A stretch of 64,000 nt of DNA from Aquibacillus kalidii (GCF_014280935.1 NZ_JACLZI010000062.1:119761-183760); one strand, 5' to 3'; positions 18,204 to 28,335 are shown, numbered from the stretch's first letter. The notes: generated by a model not told the origin, from the sequence alone. Translations and numbers: made by a program.

Positions 18204-18225
18204 AAAGACCGTTAGCACGATCTTT
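18204..18225 (-). terminator. Terminator of the two-component system
   Basis: AAAGATCGT/ACGGTCTTT hairpin on the minus strand followed by eight T residues, between the kinase stop and the binding-protein gene. The importer operon therefore needs its own promoter. Confidence 0.8.
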
Positions 18226-18297
18226 AGTGTTTACTTTGATTTTTTTTAGGTATTTGGTCAAGTAATGTATGTGAATTTCTGAATAATAGTATTATTT

Positions 18298-20106
18298 TTA
18301 GAAATTGGTAATATATTTTGAAGCGCTTTCACTATTTACTAATGGCAATTCAATAACAACAGTTGTTCCTTTATCTAACTCACTTGAAATCTTCACCCCG
18401 TAGTCTTTTCCAAACAATAGTTGAATCCGCTCATGTACATTGCGCACCCCGATCCCACTAAATAGCTGACGTTTACTTTTAAAGTTTAATGGTAGGTTCT
18501 TGGCACTATTCCCTTTCGTATCCATCCCATCACCGTTATCGATTACCTCACATACAAGTCGATCTTCCTTCCGAGCAATAAGCACCTGAATGTAGCCCTC
18601 CTTCTTTTTGGAAAAAGCATGAAAGAATGCATTTTCTATAAACGGCTGAAGAACAAGCTTTGGCAGTAGATAATCCCGACAATCTGGAGATACAAAATAA
18701 TTTACTTGAATTTGTTTGCCATACCTTCCATGGTTGATCTTGACATAATTTTCTAAGTTAACTACTTCCTGTTTCACCGGAATCATTTCATTAATGTTCG
18801 TTAAAGAACTTTGTAATAATGAAATTAACGAATCGATCGTTTCAGTAGCTTTTCCTTCTTGGCCTTGCTGAACCATAAACTTAACAGAAGTTAGGGTATT
18901 ATATAAAAAATGCGGATTAATCTGATGCTGTAAGACTTCTAACTCTACTTTGCTTTGCTTCTTCTGCGTTTCGATTAATATACTGACATAATCATGCAGT
19001 TCATTAAGCATATAGTTAAATGCACTCGCAATCTTTTTCGCTTCGTATCCATGACTAACGCTAACCTTCTTACTAAAATTATATTTAGCCATATTGGATA
19101 TCTGTTGAACAAGCTTACTCAACGACTTAGTCATTCGCCTTGTAAAAATAAACACAACAAGAACTGCTAAGATCACGATCCCAATACTAATCAATACAAT
19201 TTGTTTCGGATTAACTAAGTTTTCTATTAACGAATTTGTATCAATTAAATTAACTAAATACATGTCATATGTAGGAAGATACTTAGATAACAACATATAT
19301 TTTTCCCCGAATACTTCAACATTTTGATAGGTAGAAGTAGAGGTTGGATCATCGTTCTTTTTGGAGTAGTCTAGTAATTGCGTTGATTTTTCTCCAACCT
19401 TATTTTTTAAATTACTAGAAATAATTGTACCTGCTGCATCTAACAGTAGAATACTATTGGCATCGCTCGTATAGCCGTCGTAAAAACTTTGTAGTTCACT
19501 CTCTTTAATAGAAATAAACAAAGTGCCGTAAACGTTCCCAGTCGATCTCTCTGTTAGGGCTTTTGATGTCACGATCATTGGTGGGTAGGTAGCAGTACCT
19601 GGATCATATTGATAAAGTATCTTATCAGGTTGCTCCAACGCGCTTTTGTGTGCTTGATGTTCCCTTAATTGTTTTTCTGAAACAGACCAAAAGGAATAAT
19701 TCATATTAAACGGATTTGGATTATTTTTTCCAAGTACAATCATATTTGCTTCATATGGTTCTAAAATCGGATAAATCGGATCCATTTGCTCCAAAATATC
19801 ATGGGCAGATCTTCCCATTGCAAGCGAATTTCCCTCTGGCTCTGTTAGCACTCTTTTAATTGTTCCGTTATTCTGCACCTTAATAGCTGCACTCACGACA
19901 GCATAGCTATACGATTCAAATTTGGTCGTAATCTGGTTGAGAACTTTCGTATTTGTAATCCCAAACGTTTTAACAAAAAGAGCCCCAGACATACTAATCG
20001 AACTGTAGGTAATCAATATCGATACAGAGACAATACTAACTACCGTAACAACGAAGATCTTGACGAATAAATTATTGTTCTTGATTGTTTGAATGAATCT
20101 ACTCAT
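18298..20106 (-). CDS. YesM-like sensor histidine kinase
   Basis: A 602-residue membrane kinase. A membrane helix at 14-36 is followed by an extracellular dCache-like sensor domain to about 300, a second helix about 303-322, a HAMP linker, a His_kinase domain with phospho-acceptor H399 in QINPHFLYNTL, and an HATPase domain (NPHFLYN and DNGDGMD boxes). This architecture defines the YesM/LytS-type kinases that monitor extracytoplasmic sugars, often with an ABC binding protein. It lies nine bases after the YesN-like regulator gene and just upstream of the binding-protein gene, so it likely senses the imported galactoside. Confidence 0.92.
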   Translation of the reverse strand: MSRFIQTIKNNNLFVKIFVVTVVSIVSVSILITYSSISMSGALFVKTFGITNTKVLNQITTKFESYSYAVVSAAIKVQNNGTIKRVLTEPEGNSLAMGRSAHDILEQMDPIYPILEPYEANMIVLGKNNPNPFNMNYSFWSVSEKQLREHQAHKSALEQPDKILYQYDPGTATYPPMIVTSKALTERSTGNVYGTLFISIKESELQSFYDGYTSDANSILLLDAAGTIISSNLKNKVGEKSTQLLDYSKKNDDPTSTSTYQNVEVFGEKYMLLSKYLPTYDMYLVNLIDTNSLIENLVNPKQIVLISIGIVILAVLVVFIFTRRMTKSLSKLVQQISNMAKYNFSKKVSVSHGYEAKKIASAFNYMLNELHDYVSILIETQKKQSKVELEVLQHQINPHFLYNTLTSVKFMVQQGQEGKATETIDSLISLLQSSLTNINEMIPVKQEVVNLENYVKINHGRYGKQIQVNYFVSPDCRDYLLPKLVLQPFIENAFFHAFSKKKEGYIQVLIARKEDRLVCEVIDNGDGMDTKGNSAKNLPLNFKSKRQLFSGIGVRNVHERIQLLFGKDYGVKISSELDKGTTVVIELPLVNSESASKYITNF

Positions 20107-20115
20107 ACCACATAC

Positions 20116-21624
20116 CTACATCCCTTTCCGAAAGCCACTCGGGGACATGCCTTTTACTTTCTTAAAAACTTTACAGAAATAACTATGGTCGGAGTATCCA
20201 ACCATCGCACTTATATCGGAAATGGAAATCTCACTGTTCTTTAAATAATCTGCTGCCTTATTAATTCGAACTTTATTAAGATACTCGCTAAATCCTTCGT
20301 GATGATGGGTACTAAAGTAGTTGGATAAATAAGAAGGGTTAAAGTGAAAATGGTTAGCTAATTCCTTTAAACTAAGCTGTTCGGTACAATGCTGCTCAAT
20401 ATAGTGCAACAACCGATGCATTTTTAAGTCGTCCTTCCCCTCATTCGAAATGGATAGGATTTGACTAACTTGTGCGATAAAGTCCTGTAAAGTAGCAATC
20501 GCCTCGCTGCTATGCTCTGCTTCGTTAATGGCAGAAAAATACTTATATTTATCTTTCTCTAATTGATCAGTATCGTATTTCATATTACCCATCAAAACAA
20601 TCACATTGAACATTACATTACCTAAAAAGGACTTAAATTCAACGCGATCAGTCGTATATTGTTTCGTCAAGGTAGTAACGTGTCTAGATAAATATTCACA
20701 TGCTGCGGAAAATTGCTCCCTTTTAAATAACTCGATAAAATAGTCTAAATCAAACTTGGGGTTCGACTGACCAACCTTTGGGATCTCATCATAAATAAGC
20801 ACTTGATCGTCTAAATAAAATTGATAGTTTTCTAACATCATAAGGTTGTTGTTGTATATACTTTGTAATGCGTGAAGCGATTGAAAAGATATGCTTAATA
20901 TCCCTTTAGTTCTCTCATTTCTCTTAAGAAGATCATGGACAGCATCCTTAACCTGTTGAAATTGAGTATTATCAAAGTTTAAGAGAAAGATCGTCTCTTT
21001 TTCCTCTTCTTTAATTAAATAAATAGTGATACCGCTTACAATTCGGGTTAAATATGATATAATTTCTGCTTGATTTTCACCCAATGGTTCTCCAGTCACT
21101 TTAAATATACTAAAGGTATGGTGTGCAAATTTACTTGTAATCCAACCTTCATCTAGCTGTACATCGTAGCCTAGTAGCAGCTTTTTGATAAGCGGTTCAA
21201 CAGATCGGTCCTCTTCTTGATCATTAGACTCAACATCCTCCGGAAGACGCTCCACAATTTTGCTTAATACTGTCAAAAGCTCAGGTCCATTTATTTTCGG
21301 CTTTAAAATATAGTCTGACACCCCGTTATGAAAAGCCGAGCGAACATAATCAAAATCTTCAAAACTACTTAACACAATAATCTCCATTTGAGGGTAGCGT
21401 TTTTTTACTTCTTTGACCAGTTCCATCCCATCCATGACGGGCATGACAATATCAGTAAGGATAATATGAGGCTGTGACTTGTCCATCAGCTTTAAAGCCT
21501 CCTGGCCGTTCGAGGCCTCTCCAACAATTTGGAAGCCTTCTTCTTCCCATTTAATATAGTTAATAATTCCTTGTCTTATAAGCATCTCATCATCCACAAT
21601 TAACACTTTCCACAACTTTTTCAA
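20116..21624 (-). CDS. YesN-like response regulator (receiver plus AraC HTH)
   Basis: A 502-residue regulator with a TTG start behind GGGGGAGTG. Receiver domain 1-122 with D12/D13, phospho-acceptor D58 (IILTDIVMPVMDG) and K108-type KPK; a long middle region of unknown fold; an AraC-type double helix-turn-helix at the end (LSLKELANHFHFNPSYLSNY, then ISDISAMVGYSDHSYFCKVF). It is the cognate partner of the downstream YesM-like kinase and by position the likely activator of the galactoside importer operon. Confidence 0.93.
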   Translation of the reverse strand: MKKLWKVLIVDDEMLIRQGIINYIKWEEEGFQIVGEASNGQEALKLMDKSQPHIILTDIVMPVMDGMELVKEVKKRYPQMEIIVLSSFEDFDYVRSAFHNGVSDYILKPKINGPELLTVLSKIVERLPEDVESNDQEEDRSVEPLIKKLLLGYDVQLDEGWITSKFAHHTFSIFKVTGEPLGENQAEIISYLTRIVSGITIYLIKEEEKETIFLLNFDNTQFQQVKDAVHDLLKRNERTKGILSISFQSLHALQSIYNNNLMMLENYQFYLDDQVLIYDEIPKVGQSNPKFDLDYFIELFKREQFSAACEYLSRHVTTLTKQYTTDRVEFKSFLGNVMFNVIVLMGNMKYDTDQLEKDKYKYFSAINEAEHSSEAIATLQDFIAQVSQILSISNEGKDDLKMHRLLHYIEQHCTEQLSLKELANHFHFNPSYLSNYFSTHHHEGFSEYLNKVRINKAADYLKNSEISISDISAMVGYSDHSYFCKVFKKVKGMSPSGFRKGM

Positions 21625-21943
21625 CTGACACTCCCCCTTACTCGGTGTACAATCAGATGATTGTCTCGGACGCTACTAAAGTATTTTCAACAATTAAATA
21701 TTGGTGATAAGACTACTACTTTTGTAAATAATGTTACATATTTAGTACAATTCTATTTTATAGTATAACATTTATTGATCTTTATTTCGGAAAAGTTTCT
21801 TGAGAGTCAAGTCCCGATTATCGTTTATGAGATTAATAGCTTATCGTTACTTTGGCGCTTAATAATTGTATTTACTTACAATGGACTCTCCTACAAATCA
21901 GGATCAGAGTAAATGTATATTAACTACCTTATAAAAGTAAAAA
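21625..21943. other. AT-rich intergenic region
   Basis: About 320 bases between the YesN-like gene and the terminator of the GGDEF gene. It presumably holds the promoter of the two-component system. I see no reading frame with a ribosome site, no clear operator and no RNA structure. Confidence 0.5.
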
Positions 21944-21973
21944 GGTACTAGCTAATACAATTTAGCCAGTACC
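21944..21973 (-). terminator. Terminator after the GGDEF gene
   Basis: GGTACTAGCTAA / TTTAGCCAGTACC hairpin; read on the minus strand it ends in TTTTTACTTTTA. Confidence 0.75.
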
Positions 21974-22068
21974 ATTAGAGCAGTTATCTTCTTTCGTTTT
22001 TAATAAAAAGCGCAACGATTGACGACATATTCCAATCATTACGCAAGAACCCAAATTTATTCTAACCT

Positions 22069-23595
22069 TTAGTTATCCGTAATTCTAATAATACCTTCCT
22101 TGTCTAGATACATCCGCTTATCCGCTATACTATATAATTGATCCATTGTTTCCCCATCGCAAGGATAGCGACTAACACCTATACTAGCAGCTATTCGTAT
22201 TTGTATTTGGTTAGATAACTTTAAAGGGATTTCTAATTTATCTTTTATTTTTTCTATAATAGGCTCTGTTTGATTTTCACCTAGTAATAAAACAAATTCA
22301 TCGCCACCTAATCGAGCAGCATGATGATAATCCACCGTTACCTCTTTCAATATATTCGCAAAATGTTGAATAGCTTGATCTCCAGCCTGGTGTCCGTATG
22401 TATCATTTATTTGCTTTAATTTATTCAAATCTAATAGAACAAAATCAAACTTATCTTGCTTTTCTAATAAGGAATGAACTTGTTTTTCAAATGCAGCTCG
22501 ATTAAATAAATCTGTTAAAACATCATGATAGGCAAGATATTGCACCTTCTCTTCTTTCATTTTGGCTTCCGTAATATCTTTTATCATGACGAATTGAAGC
22601 GTTTTTCCATCCACAAAAATAAAATCAGAATCTATTAATAAGGTTATTTTTACACCTAATCTATTTTCAAATGATACTTCTAGGTCTTCTAGTTTTATTA
22701 AATTATCAAATAAATGATGATGTTCCTTAATAAAATGAGTCTGATTAATTCCACGTAAAAATGAAAGTAGCGATGACTGAAACAGTTCCTGTCTTTCCAC
22801 TCCTAGGTACCTGGCTATTTGTGGACTCGCCTCAATAACTGTTGCCTCTTTATCCATGATAAGTATCCCTAAAGGAGATCGTTCAAATAAGATATTATAA
22901 CGTTTTTCATACGAGGATAAATAATCGTATTTTGACATACTAAGAAAGATAGAAAATGCCCAGAATAAAGTTCCATGCGGGATAAAGTAAACTACGAAAC
23001 TAAACGATGTATTTTGAAGAATCAAACCAGACGCTAACAAAACAACAGTCCAAACAAAAAATAACATTATTCCTTTGAACCATAACTTCGCTGCCTTATT
23101 CCCCTTTTTCATTTCTATTACCGATAAGATCAGATTAATAACAAGGTAAGCAAAATCAATTATCCATAGTAAATAGAGACCTGGTCCAGGAGTATACAAT
23201 GAGGTTTGTTCATCATAGTTTTCTAGCATCCACGAATCAAATGGAATCATTGCTAACATAACGATTCCTGGGACAAATAAAAGCTTTAAATATCTGCCCT
23301 TTTTACTGTTATACATGTTCGCATTCATTAACCAGAGATGTAGGGATAATAACCCACCGATGGCGATCGATCCATTAATCCAATAATTAGAAATCTCATC
23401 GAGATAGGTGGGAGAAACAATGCTGGCTGTGAACACACCGAAAAACCAACTTGATGTAAATAGAAATAGTAAACTACAGGTAATGTGAGGAGCACTGTGG
23501 CGGTTATAGCTATAAACCATACCCGCCATGAAAATAAAAATACTAGCCGGAATGAGGTACAAGATGCTGAAAAATAATATATTCAAAAATTTCAC
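22069..23595 (-). CDS. Membrane-bound PAS-GGDEF diguanylate cyclase
   Basis: A 508-residue protein. Seven or so membrane helices (residues 1-220) match the N-terminal 7TM region found in Bacillus kinases and cyclases. A PAS domain follows (about 232-345, FERSPLGILIMDKEATVIEA), then a GGDEF domain to about 505 with the intact RLGGDEFVLLLG active-site loop, DLNKLKQINDTYGHQAGD metal/substrate motif and no EAL domain. It should make cyclic di-GMP in response to a membrane or internal signal. The start is GTG with a weak ribosome site (TTAGGTG). Stands alone. Confidence 0.92.
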   Translation of the reverse strand: MKFLNILFFSILYLIPASIFIFMAGMVYSYNRHSAPHITCSLLFLFTSSWFFGVFTASIVSPTYLDEISNYWINGSIAIGGLLSLHLWLMNANMYNSKKGRYLKLLFVPGIVMLAMIPFDSWMLENYDEQTSLYTPGPGLYLLWIIDFAYLVINLILSVIEMKKGNKAAKLWFKGIMLFFVWTVVLLASGLILQNTSFSFVVYFIPHGTLFWAFSIFLSMSKYDYLSSYEKRYNILFERSPLGILIMDKEATVIEASPQIARYLGVERQELFQSSLLSFLRGINQTHFIKEHHHLFDNLIKLEDLEVSFENRLGVKITLLIDSDFIFVDGKTLQFVMIKDITEAKMKEEKVQYLAYHDVLTDLFNRAAFEKQVHSLLEKQDKFDFVLLDLNKLKQINDTYGHQAGDQAIQHFANILKEVTVDYHHAARLGGDEFVLLLGENQTEPIIEKIKDKLEIPLKLSNQIQIRIAASIGVSRYPCDGETMDQLYSIADKRMYLDKEGIIRITDN

Positions 23596-23763
23596 CTAAC
23601 ATTTTTTAGACATTAATAAACACTAACATTATATTTTATTATAGTTCATTTTTACTAGTAGCGAAATAACTTTTTGTAACTCTTTATAGTACTATTTAGG
23701 AACTATATATGTTTTATATCTTAAATATATAAATATTGAAACCAAATTTCTTACAAATAAAAA

Positions 23764-23795
23764 GATACCTAGCATGATAACGAAAGCTAGATATC
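23764..23795 (-). terminator. Terminator after the 462-residue hypothetical gene
   Basis: GATACCTAGC / GCTAGATATC hairpin followed on the minus strand by a T-rich run. Confidence 0.7.
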
Positions 23796-23847
23796 TCTAA
23801 AAGATATTAGTAAATAAGTCTTCGTATAAAACCAAATGCACGTAACT

Positions 23848-25236
23848 TTACGTAAGAAGAACTGACCTTTCTATTTTATCAAGCTCATTAATAAATGCTG
23901 GTTTTCGCTCGTATGTTTTCTTCAGTTCTGCTACAATAGTTTGGAATTTGTCTTCCCCAAAAGCATTCTTATATGCTTCTAATTTTCTGCAAACACTACG
24001 ATACATTTTGCGATCAGTAGCCTCTTCTGCTTCCTTTTTTAAATAAGTAGTAAATAATTTTTCCGCTTTATCACGATAATCACCTAACAAGTATGGATAA
24101 AGCTCTAAAATAGAGATTGGTGATTCTTCACAGTAGAATAGGATTTTATCACTACGATCCTCCGTTTTCGCTATATACACATAAATGTTTGGTAAATATC
24201 CAGTATCTGCGGTTTCAAAGGTATTGAATATGTTCTCCACTGCATCTTTCCACTCCACAGGTGTATAGAGTTCCTTCAGTTTATTATAAGATTCGTATTC
24301 ATTCGCAAAAACAAACTCTAAGAGAATCTCCTTTTGTTTTTCTATGTCCTCTAAACCTTCGTAAACCTGTAATCGGTATTGCTTCCACTGTTTGACAAGA
24401 CCAGGGTATTTTTCATTATTTTCTTCCCCTTCCTCACAAAGTTGCAAGGCAGCCTGATAGTTTTTATTTTCTAATTCCTTCTCAATTGCTAGTTCCCTAA
24501 ACTCACTATACTGCAAATTATCATGAACAAATTGACCAACCTTTTCAAATTCACCATTACGTTCCATAATTTTTAACTGGATTCGTTTGATTTCCTCTTG
24601 CTCATAACCTGCTGACCAGGAAGATGTTTTGTTTATTTGTGATAGGAGCTTTTCTAATGTCGCTTCTAGTTTCTTTCTTGCTGATTCACGTACCGAATAA
24701 ATGGTACAAACATCTAACAATTGAAAACGTGTATCACTCCATCCATCATAACGCTTATGCATTGCTTCCTTTAATAGGAGCTGAAAGATGGTGTCTTGGG
24801 CATAATAATCAGAAGAAACAAGCACAAGAGAAGATGCATCTTCAAGCAGACTAATGCATTGATTGACCATGTATGCAATTTCTCCACCTGAATCATCAGT
24901 ATATTGAAGCATATCTATAACGACAGAAAGTGTTGTGATCCCCAATCGGACCGTTATCTCTTCTTCGCCTGTAATGAGTTTATCTCTGCCTTTATCCAGT
25001 ACCATTTCTGCCCCTTGAAGTGCAGCATGAACATTACGCCATGAGATAAATCCTCGTCTCTTATTCTCATTTATATATTTTCGAATTAATTGTTTACTAG
25101 CCTTCACTTCATCATCAGAGGCAACTATTTTATATTCCACTTTCTTTTCAACTTCTTCATCGCTCTCGATTAAATACATAACTAATTCCACCAAGTCTTG
25201 CTTTGAAAGTTTCGTAATCTTTTTATGTAGATCCAA
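23848..25236 (-). CDS. Helical-repeat protein of unknown function
   Basis: A 462-residue, highly charged, almost entirely alpha-helical protein, start TTG behind AAGGAGAG. No catalytic motif or membrane span is visible. Paired helices with spacing like tetratricopeptide repeats run from about residue 200 (ALQLCEEGEENNEKYPGLVK, KQKEILLEFVFANEYESYNK). This resembles the C-terminal part of SWIM-zinc-finger-linked proteins in Firmicutes, but the zinc finger itself is absent. I do not recognise a function. Stands alone with its own terminator. Confidence 0.7.
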   Translation of the reverse strand: MDLHKKITKLSKQDLVELVMYLIESDEEVEKKVEYKIVASDDEVKASKQLIRKYINENKRRGFISWRNVHAALQGAEMVLDKGRDKLITGEEEITVRLGITTLSVVIDMLQYTDDSGGEIAYMVNQCISLLEDASSLVLVSSDYYAQDTIFQLLLKEAMHKRYDGWSDTRFQLLDVCTIYSVRESARKKLEATLEKLLSQINKTSSWSAGYEQEEIKRIQLKIMERNGEFEKVGQFVHDNLQYSEFRELAIEKELENKNYQAALQLCEEGEENNEKYPGLVKQWKQYRLQVYEGLEDIEKQKEILLEFVFANEYESYNKLKELYTPVEWKDAVENIFNTFETADTGYLPNIYVYIAKTEDRSDKILFYCEESPISILELYPYLLGDYRDKAEKLFTTYLKKEAEEATDRKMYRSVCRKLEAYKNAFGEDKFQTIVAELKKTYERKPAFINELDKIERSVLLT

Positions 25237-25348
25237 GCTAGGACTCTCCTTCCCGGAAAAGCAATAATAATAGGTTCAGAATTAGTTTACATAATTTAAT
25301 GAATCCTTAGCAAATTTAAAAAGCACCAAACTTAAATAAAGTGACTCT

Positions 25349-25377
25349 TCGACAAAAATCGGGTGGTGACAGGCACC
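25349..25377. repeat. 29-bp dispersed REP-like repeat, copy 1
   Basis: The sequence running from TCGACAAAAATCGGG to GACAGGCACC recurs inverted at 50549-50577 with 28 of 29 bases identical. GGTGACAGG at 25365 also pairs with CCTGTCACC at 25390 across the stop codon of the next gene, giving a terminator-like hairpin. Confidence 0.8.
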
Positions 25378-26792
25378 TATATGATATCACCTGTCACCAC
25401 ATCGATATAACGTATCGATTCGCCAGTCTTTCGATCGTAAGGTTTATATACCAAGTTATAAACCTCGTCATCACTTTCATAATCCTTTTCCCATTCTAGT
25501 TTAAAGTCTAAACGCTCCAAGAATATTCGGATTGCTTCTTGTTCAGAAATAGCTGGTTTAGAAGGAATTTTCTTTAATTCCTCTAGATCGAATTTAGGAC
25601 CACTATAAAGCTCCACTTTACCTGTTGTCCGATTTACAGTAACCATTACAAACCCGAACTGAACCTTGACACCATTACCGTTTTGTATAGTAAATACATA
25701 GGAGTTCTTTAACAATTCTTCCTCGTCATCTTCCCTTTCGTTCTCTACAATTAGCTTCATATATGGTAGATATTCCGGAATTGCTGTCTGCAAGAAATCA
25801 ATGGCTCTCCCATAGCATTCTTCATGACTAAGGTTTAGCGTACCCTGCTGTTCCTTAAACCAGATAAAGCTGCGTACTTTTCCAGTCTGTTTCGAAATGA
25901 ATGCTTTTACTGTATCATCATTCCTTCTTTTAAAGAAGTCGACAACAGATAGATCAGTCTCTTCCATTTCCCAGCCTTTTTCCCGCCAGACAATTCCAGT
26001 CTCATCTCCTACATCAGATTCACGAATAACCTCCATCGAATCTGTAATACCGATAAGGCTTTCTAGTGTAATGTCACCCTGTTCTCGCGCAGCCTGAACG
26101 GGTAGATCCACGTATGTTTCGGTCTCTTCTTGATCATGGATAATCGAAATAGTTGGATCCGTAACATCTGCTTTATATTCCATAAAGGGTTCTATATCAT
26201 ACACAAGGCGGAGTCCATCTTGTTTAACACGATGTAAATCAGTGTATAGCTCTACAATCATAGGTTGCAAGGATATCTTTTCCTCTACATCTTTCTTTAG
26301 CGTTTCCTTCTCTATTAATCTAGTTGGTATTTCAGGTGTAGGCTTTATCCCATTGTAAGCAAAACGAACTATATTACCTTCTGAATCAACATCAATAAAA
26401 CAACCTGCTTGAGGTAACGGTAAATCCATGACTAGCTGCTCGTAATAAAACCGCTCTACATGGGATAAACTACTTGAACTATAGAATGATAAGACAGTTA
26501 AAGCTTCAGGATAATGTTCATTCAAAAACGTTTCTGCACACTGTCTTCTTTCTAAAATGGATAAAGCCGGACCTTCACTTACATCCTTATTAAGATCAAT
26601 TGAAAGATCCGTTAATTTCCCATCTAAATCCAATGAGATAGAAATGCTCTCCTCTTGCTCATCATTTGCCCAAGCAAACATAGCCTCTCCTTCACCATTA
26701 TCTTCTACAGTATAATCCTCTAACTCTAGTTTAAGATGATTTGGTATATCTACTAACGATAATGCCCTCTGTTTTAATGCTTTCTTATCCAT
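25377..26792 (-). CDS. YcdB/YcdC-repeat protein
   Basis: A 471-residue protein with ATG behind GGAGGG. It carries repeated PepSY/YcdB-like units of the form F-l-e-x-x-x-P-E-Y-L with SFIWFKEQQGTLN and GKVELYSGPKFD loops; two units in the N-terminal half, two in the C-terminal half. Unlike many family members it has no signal peptide or membrane span, so it appears cytosolic. Function unknown; YcdB-type proteins occur widely in spore-formers. Confidence 0.75.
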   Translation of the reverse strand: MDKKALKQRALSLVDIPNHLKLELEDYTVEDNGEGEAMFAWANDEQEESISISLDLDGKLTDLSIDLNKDVSEGPALSILERRQCAETFLNEHYPEALTVLSFYSSSSLSHVERFYYEQLVMDLPLPQAGCFIDVDSEGNIVRFAYNGIKPTPEIPTRLIEKETLKKDVEEKISLQPMIVELYTDLHRVKQDGLRLVYDIEPFMEYKADVTDPTISIIHDQEETETYVDLPVQAAREQGDITLESLIGITDSMEVIRESDVGDETGIVWREKGWEMEETDLSVVDFFKRRNDDTVKAFISKQTGKVRSFIWFKEQQGTLNLSHEECYGRAIDFLQTAIPEYLPYMKLIVENEREDDEEELLKNSYVFTIQNGNGVKVQFGFVMVTVNRTTGKVELYSGPKFDLEELKKIPSKPAISEQEAIRIFLERLDFKLEWEKDYESDDEVYNLVYKPYDRKTGESIRYIDVVTGDII

Positions 26793-27132
26793 CCATATCC
26801 CTCCACGTGATCTTAGTATCTTTATATACGTAATACATGAGGTTTAGTTTCGGAATAACTAACATTATCATATAGACGCTTCCTAGGTTAACTTAATATC
26901 ACTAAATCTACTGGACACCTATCCAAAGAAGTAGTTATTACTGCAGAGTCTATAAACATTACGACTAAGCAACATTAGTAAAGAAAAAAGCCTAATAAAA
27001 GAAACACAACCATTCTGAAGCTAAATAAGCATTACCCAAAAATATCTGGGTAAAGTAAACATGCATATAATTTTACAAATCAATTTATTTTGATTAACAT
27101 TAGCTTTGTAATTTATGGAAGGAGAGAAACTT
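26793..27132. promoter_or_regulatory. Divergent intergenic region with inverted repeat at 27032-27053
   Basis: The region lies between the divergent YcdB-like and Old Yellow Enzyme genes. TTACCCA at 27032 and TGGGTAA at 27047 form a perfect inverted repeat with eight bases between, about 80 bp before the oxidoreductase start; it may be an operator for a redox-type regulator, none of which is encoded nearby. No gene is seen in the rest. Confidence 0.4.
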
Positions 27133-28254
27133 ATGAATAAAGATAATGAACAGCTATTATCTTCCTATACACTACCAAATGGGGTGGAACTTAAAAATAG
27201 GATGATTATGGCACCAATGACTAACTTCTCATCTAATCAGGATGGCACTGTGACAGATAGTGAAGTAAAATATTATGCTCGTCGTTCTGCTGGGGTAAGC
27301 ATGGTAATTACGGCATGTACAAATGTAACACCAAATGGACAAGGGTTCCCAGGCGAATTCGCTGCTTACAGCGATGAGTTTATCCCGAGTTTAAAGCAAT
27401 TAGCGAATGGCATTAAAGAAAAAGGTGCTAAAGCTGTACTCCAAATTTTCCATGGTGGCAGAATGTGTCCACCAGATTTAGTAGATGGCGATGTAGTCAG
27501 TGCAAGTGACATTCCTGCTGAAGGAGAAGGCAACCCAACACCACGTGCCCTTTCCGAATCAGAGGTAGAGGACTTAATCGAAGCCTTTGGCGAAACTACT
27601 CGCCGTGCAATAGAAGCAGGCTTTGATGGAGTAGAGATTCATGGCGCTAATGGATACATAATCCAACAGTTCTTCTCCCCTCATTCTAATAGAAGAGAAG
27701 ACCGATTTGGAGGAAGCCTACAGGAACGAATGACGTTTCCTTTAGCAGTTGTAGAAAAGGTTAAAAGTGTTGTCGAAAAGCATGCCACTTCTCCCTTTAT
27801 TGTAGGGTACCGCTTTTCTCCTGAAGAACCAGAAACACCTGGGATCACAATGGATGATACCCTTACTCTAGTAGACAAGCTAGCTGACCAAGGCTTAGAT
27901 TATCTACATGTTTCCCTTCAGGAATTCTTTTCTAAGCCAAGAAGAGGCGTAGAAGATTTAACTAAATCCCGTATTGATTATTTATTAGAAACAATTAATA
28001 ATCGCGTTCCCCTTATTGGTGTAGGTTCCATCTACAGCGCACAGGATGCACGTCTTGCAGCAGATACAGGAATTCCACTTTTAGCTATTGGTAGAGAAAT
28101 TATTATCGATCCAGACTGGGTTCAGAAGTTAGCTGAAGGTAAGGAAGACGAAATTGTTACAAAGCTTAACAAGGATAACCAAGAACAACTAGTAGTACCT
28201 GATCCACTTTGGAATATTATCTCTAATACACCAGGATGGTTCCCAGGAGTATAA
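27133..28254 (+). CDS. Old Yellow Enzyme family NADH-dependent flavin oxidoreductase
   Basis: A 373-residue FMN enzyme; ATG 27133 follows GGAAGGAGAG (an in-frame ATG at 27115 lies before that site and is less likely). TIM-barrel signatures: LKNRMIMAPMTNFSS for FMN binding, substrate-binding HGAN at the end of strand 5 (GVEIHGANGYIIQQFFSP), and LLAIGREIIIDPDW near the C-terminus. It resembles Bacillus YqiG more than YqjM. Such enzymes reduce activated alkenes or other electrophiles using NAD(P)H. Single gene with its own terminator. Confidence 0.92.
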   Translation: MNKDNEQLLSSYTLPNGVELKNRMIMAPMTNFSSNQDGTVTDSEVKYYARRSAGVSMVITACTNVTPNGQGFPGEFAAYSDEFIPSLKQLANGIKEKGAKAVLQIFHGGRMCPPDLVDGDVVSASDIPAEGEGNPTPRALSESEVEDLIEAFGETTRRAIEAGFDGVEIHGANGYIIQQFFSPHSNRREDRFGGSLQERMTFPLAVVEKVKSVVEKHATSPFIVGYRFSPEEPETPGITMDDTLTLVDKLADQGLDYLHVSLQEFFSKPRRGVEDLTKSRIDYLLETINNRVPLIGVGSIYSAQDARLAADTGIPLLAIGREIIIDPDWVQKLAEGKEDEIVTKLNKDNQEQLVVPDPLWNIISNTPGWFPGV

Positions 28255-28281
28255 GCAGGACACTAAAAAACTATTTTTATA

Positions 28282-28325
28282 AAAAGGAGTCAGGTACAAT
28301 CATTTGATCATACCTGACTCCTTTT
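28282..28325. terminator. Bidirectional terminator
   Basis: AAAAGGAGTCAGGTA and TACCTGACTCCTTTT form a perfect 15-bp stem between convergent genes. Confidence 0.92.
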
Positions 28326-28335
28326 TTCTTATAAG

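Noticed and set aside
25345..25353. TTCGACAAA-type Spo0A box
   Set aside because: Close to the Spo0A consensus, but it lies at the edge of a dispersed repeat downstream of a gene, so it is not a promoter element.
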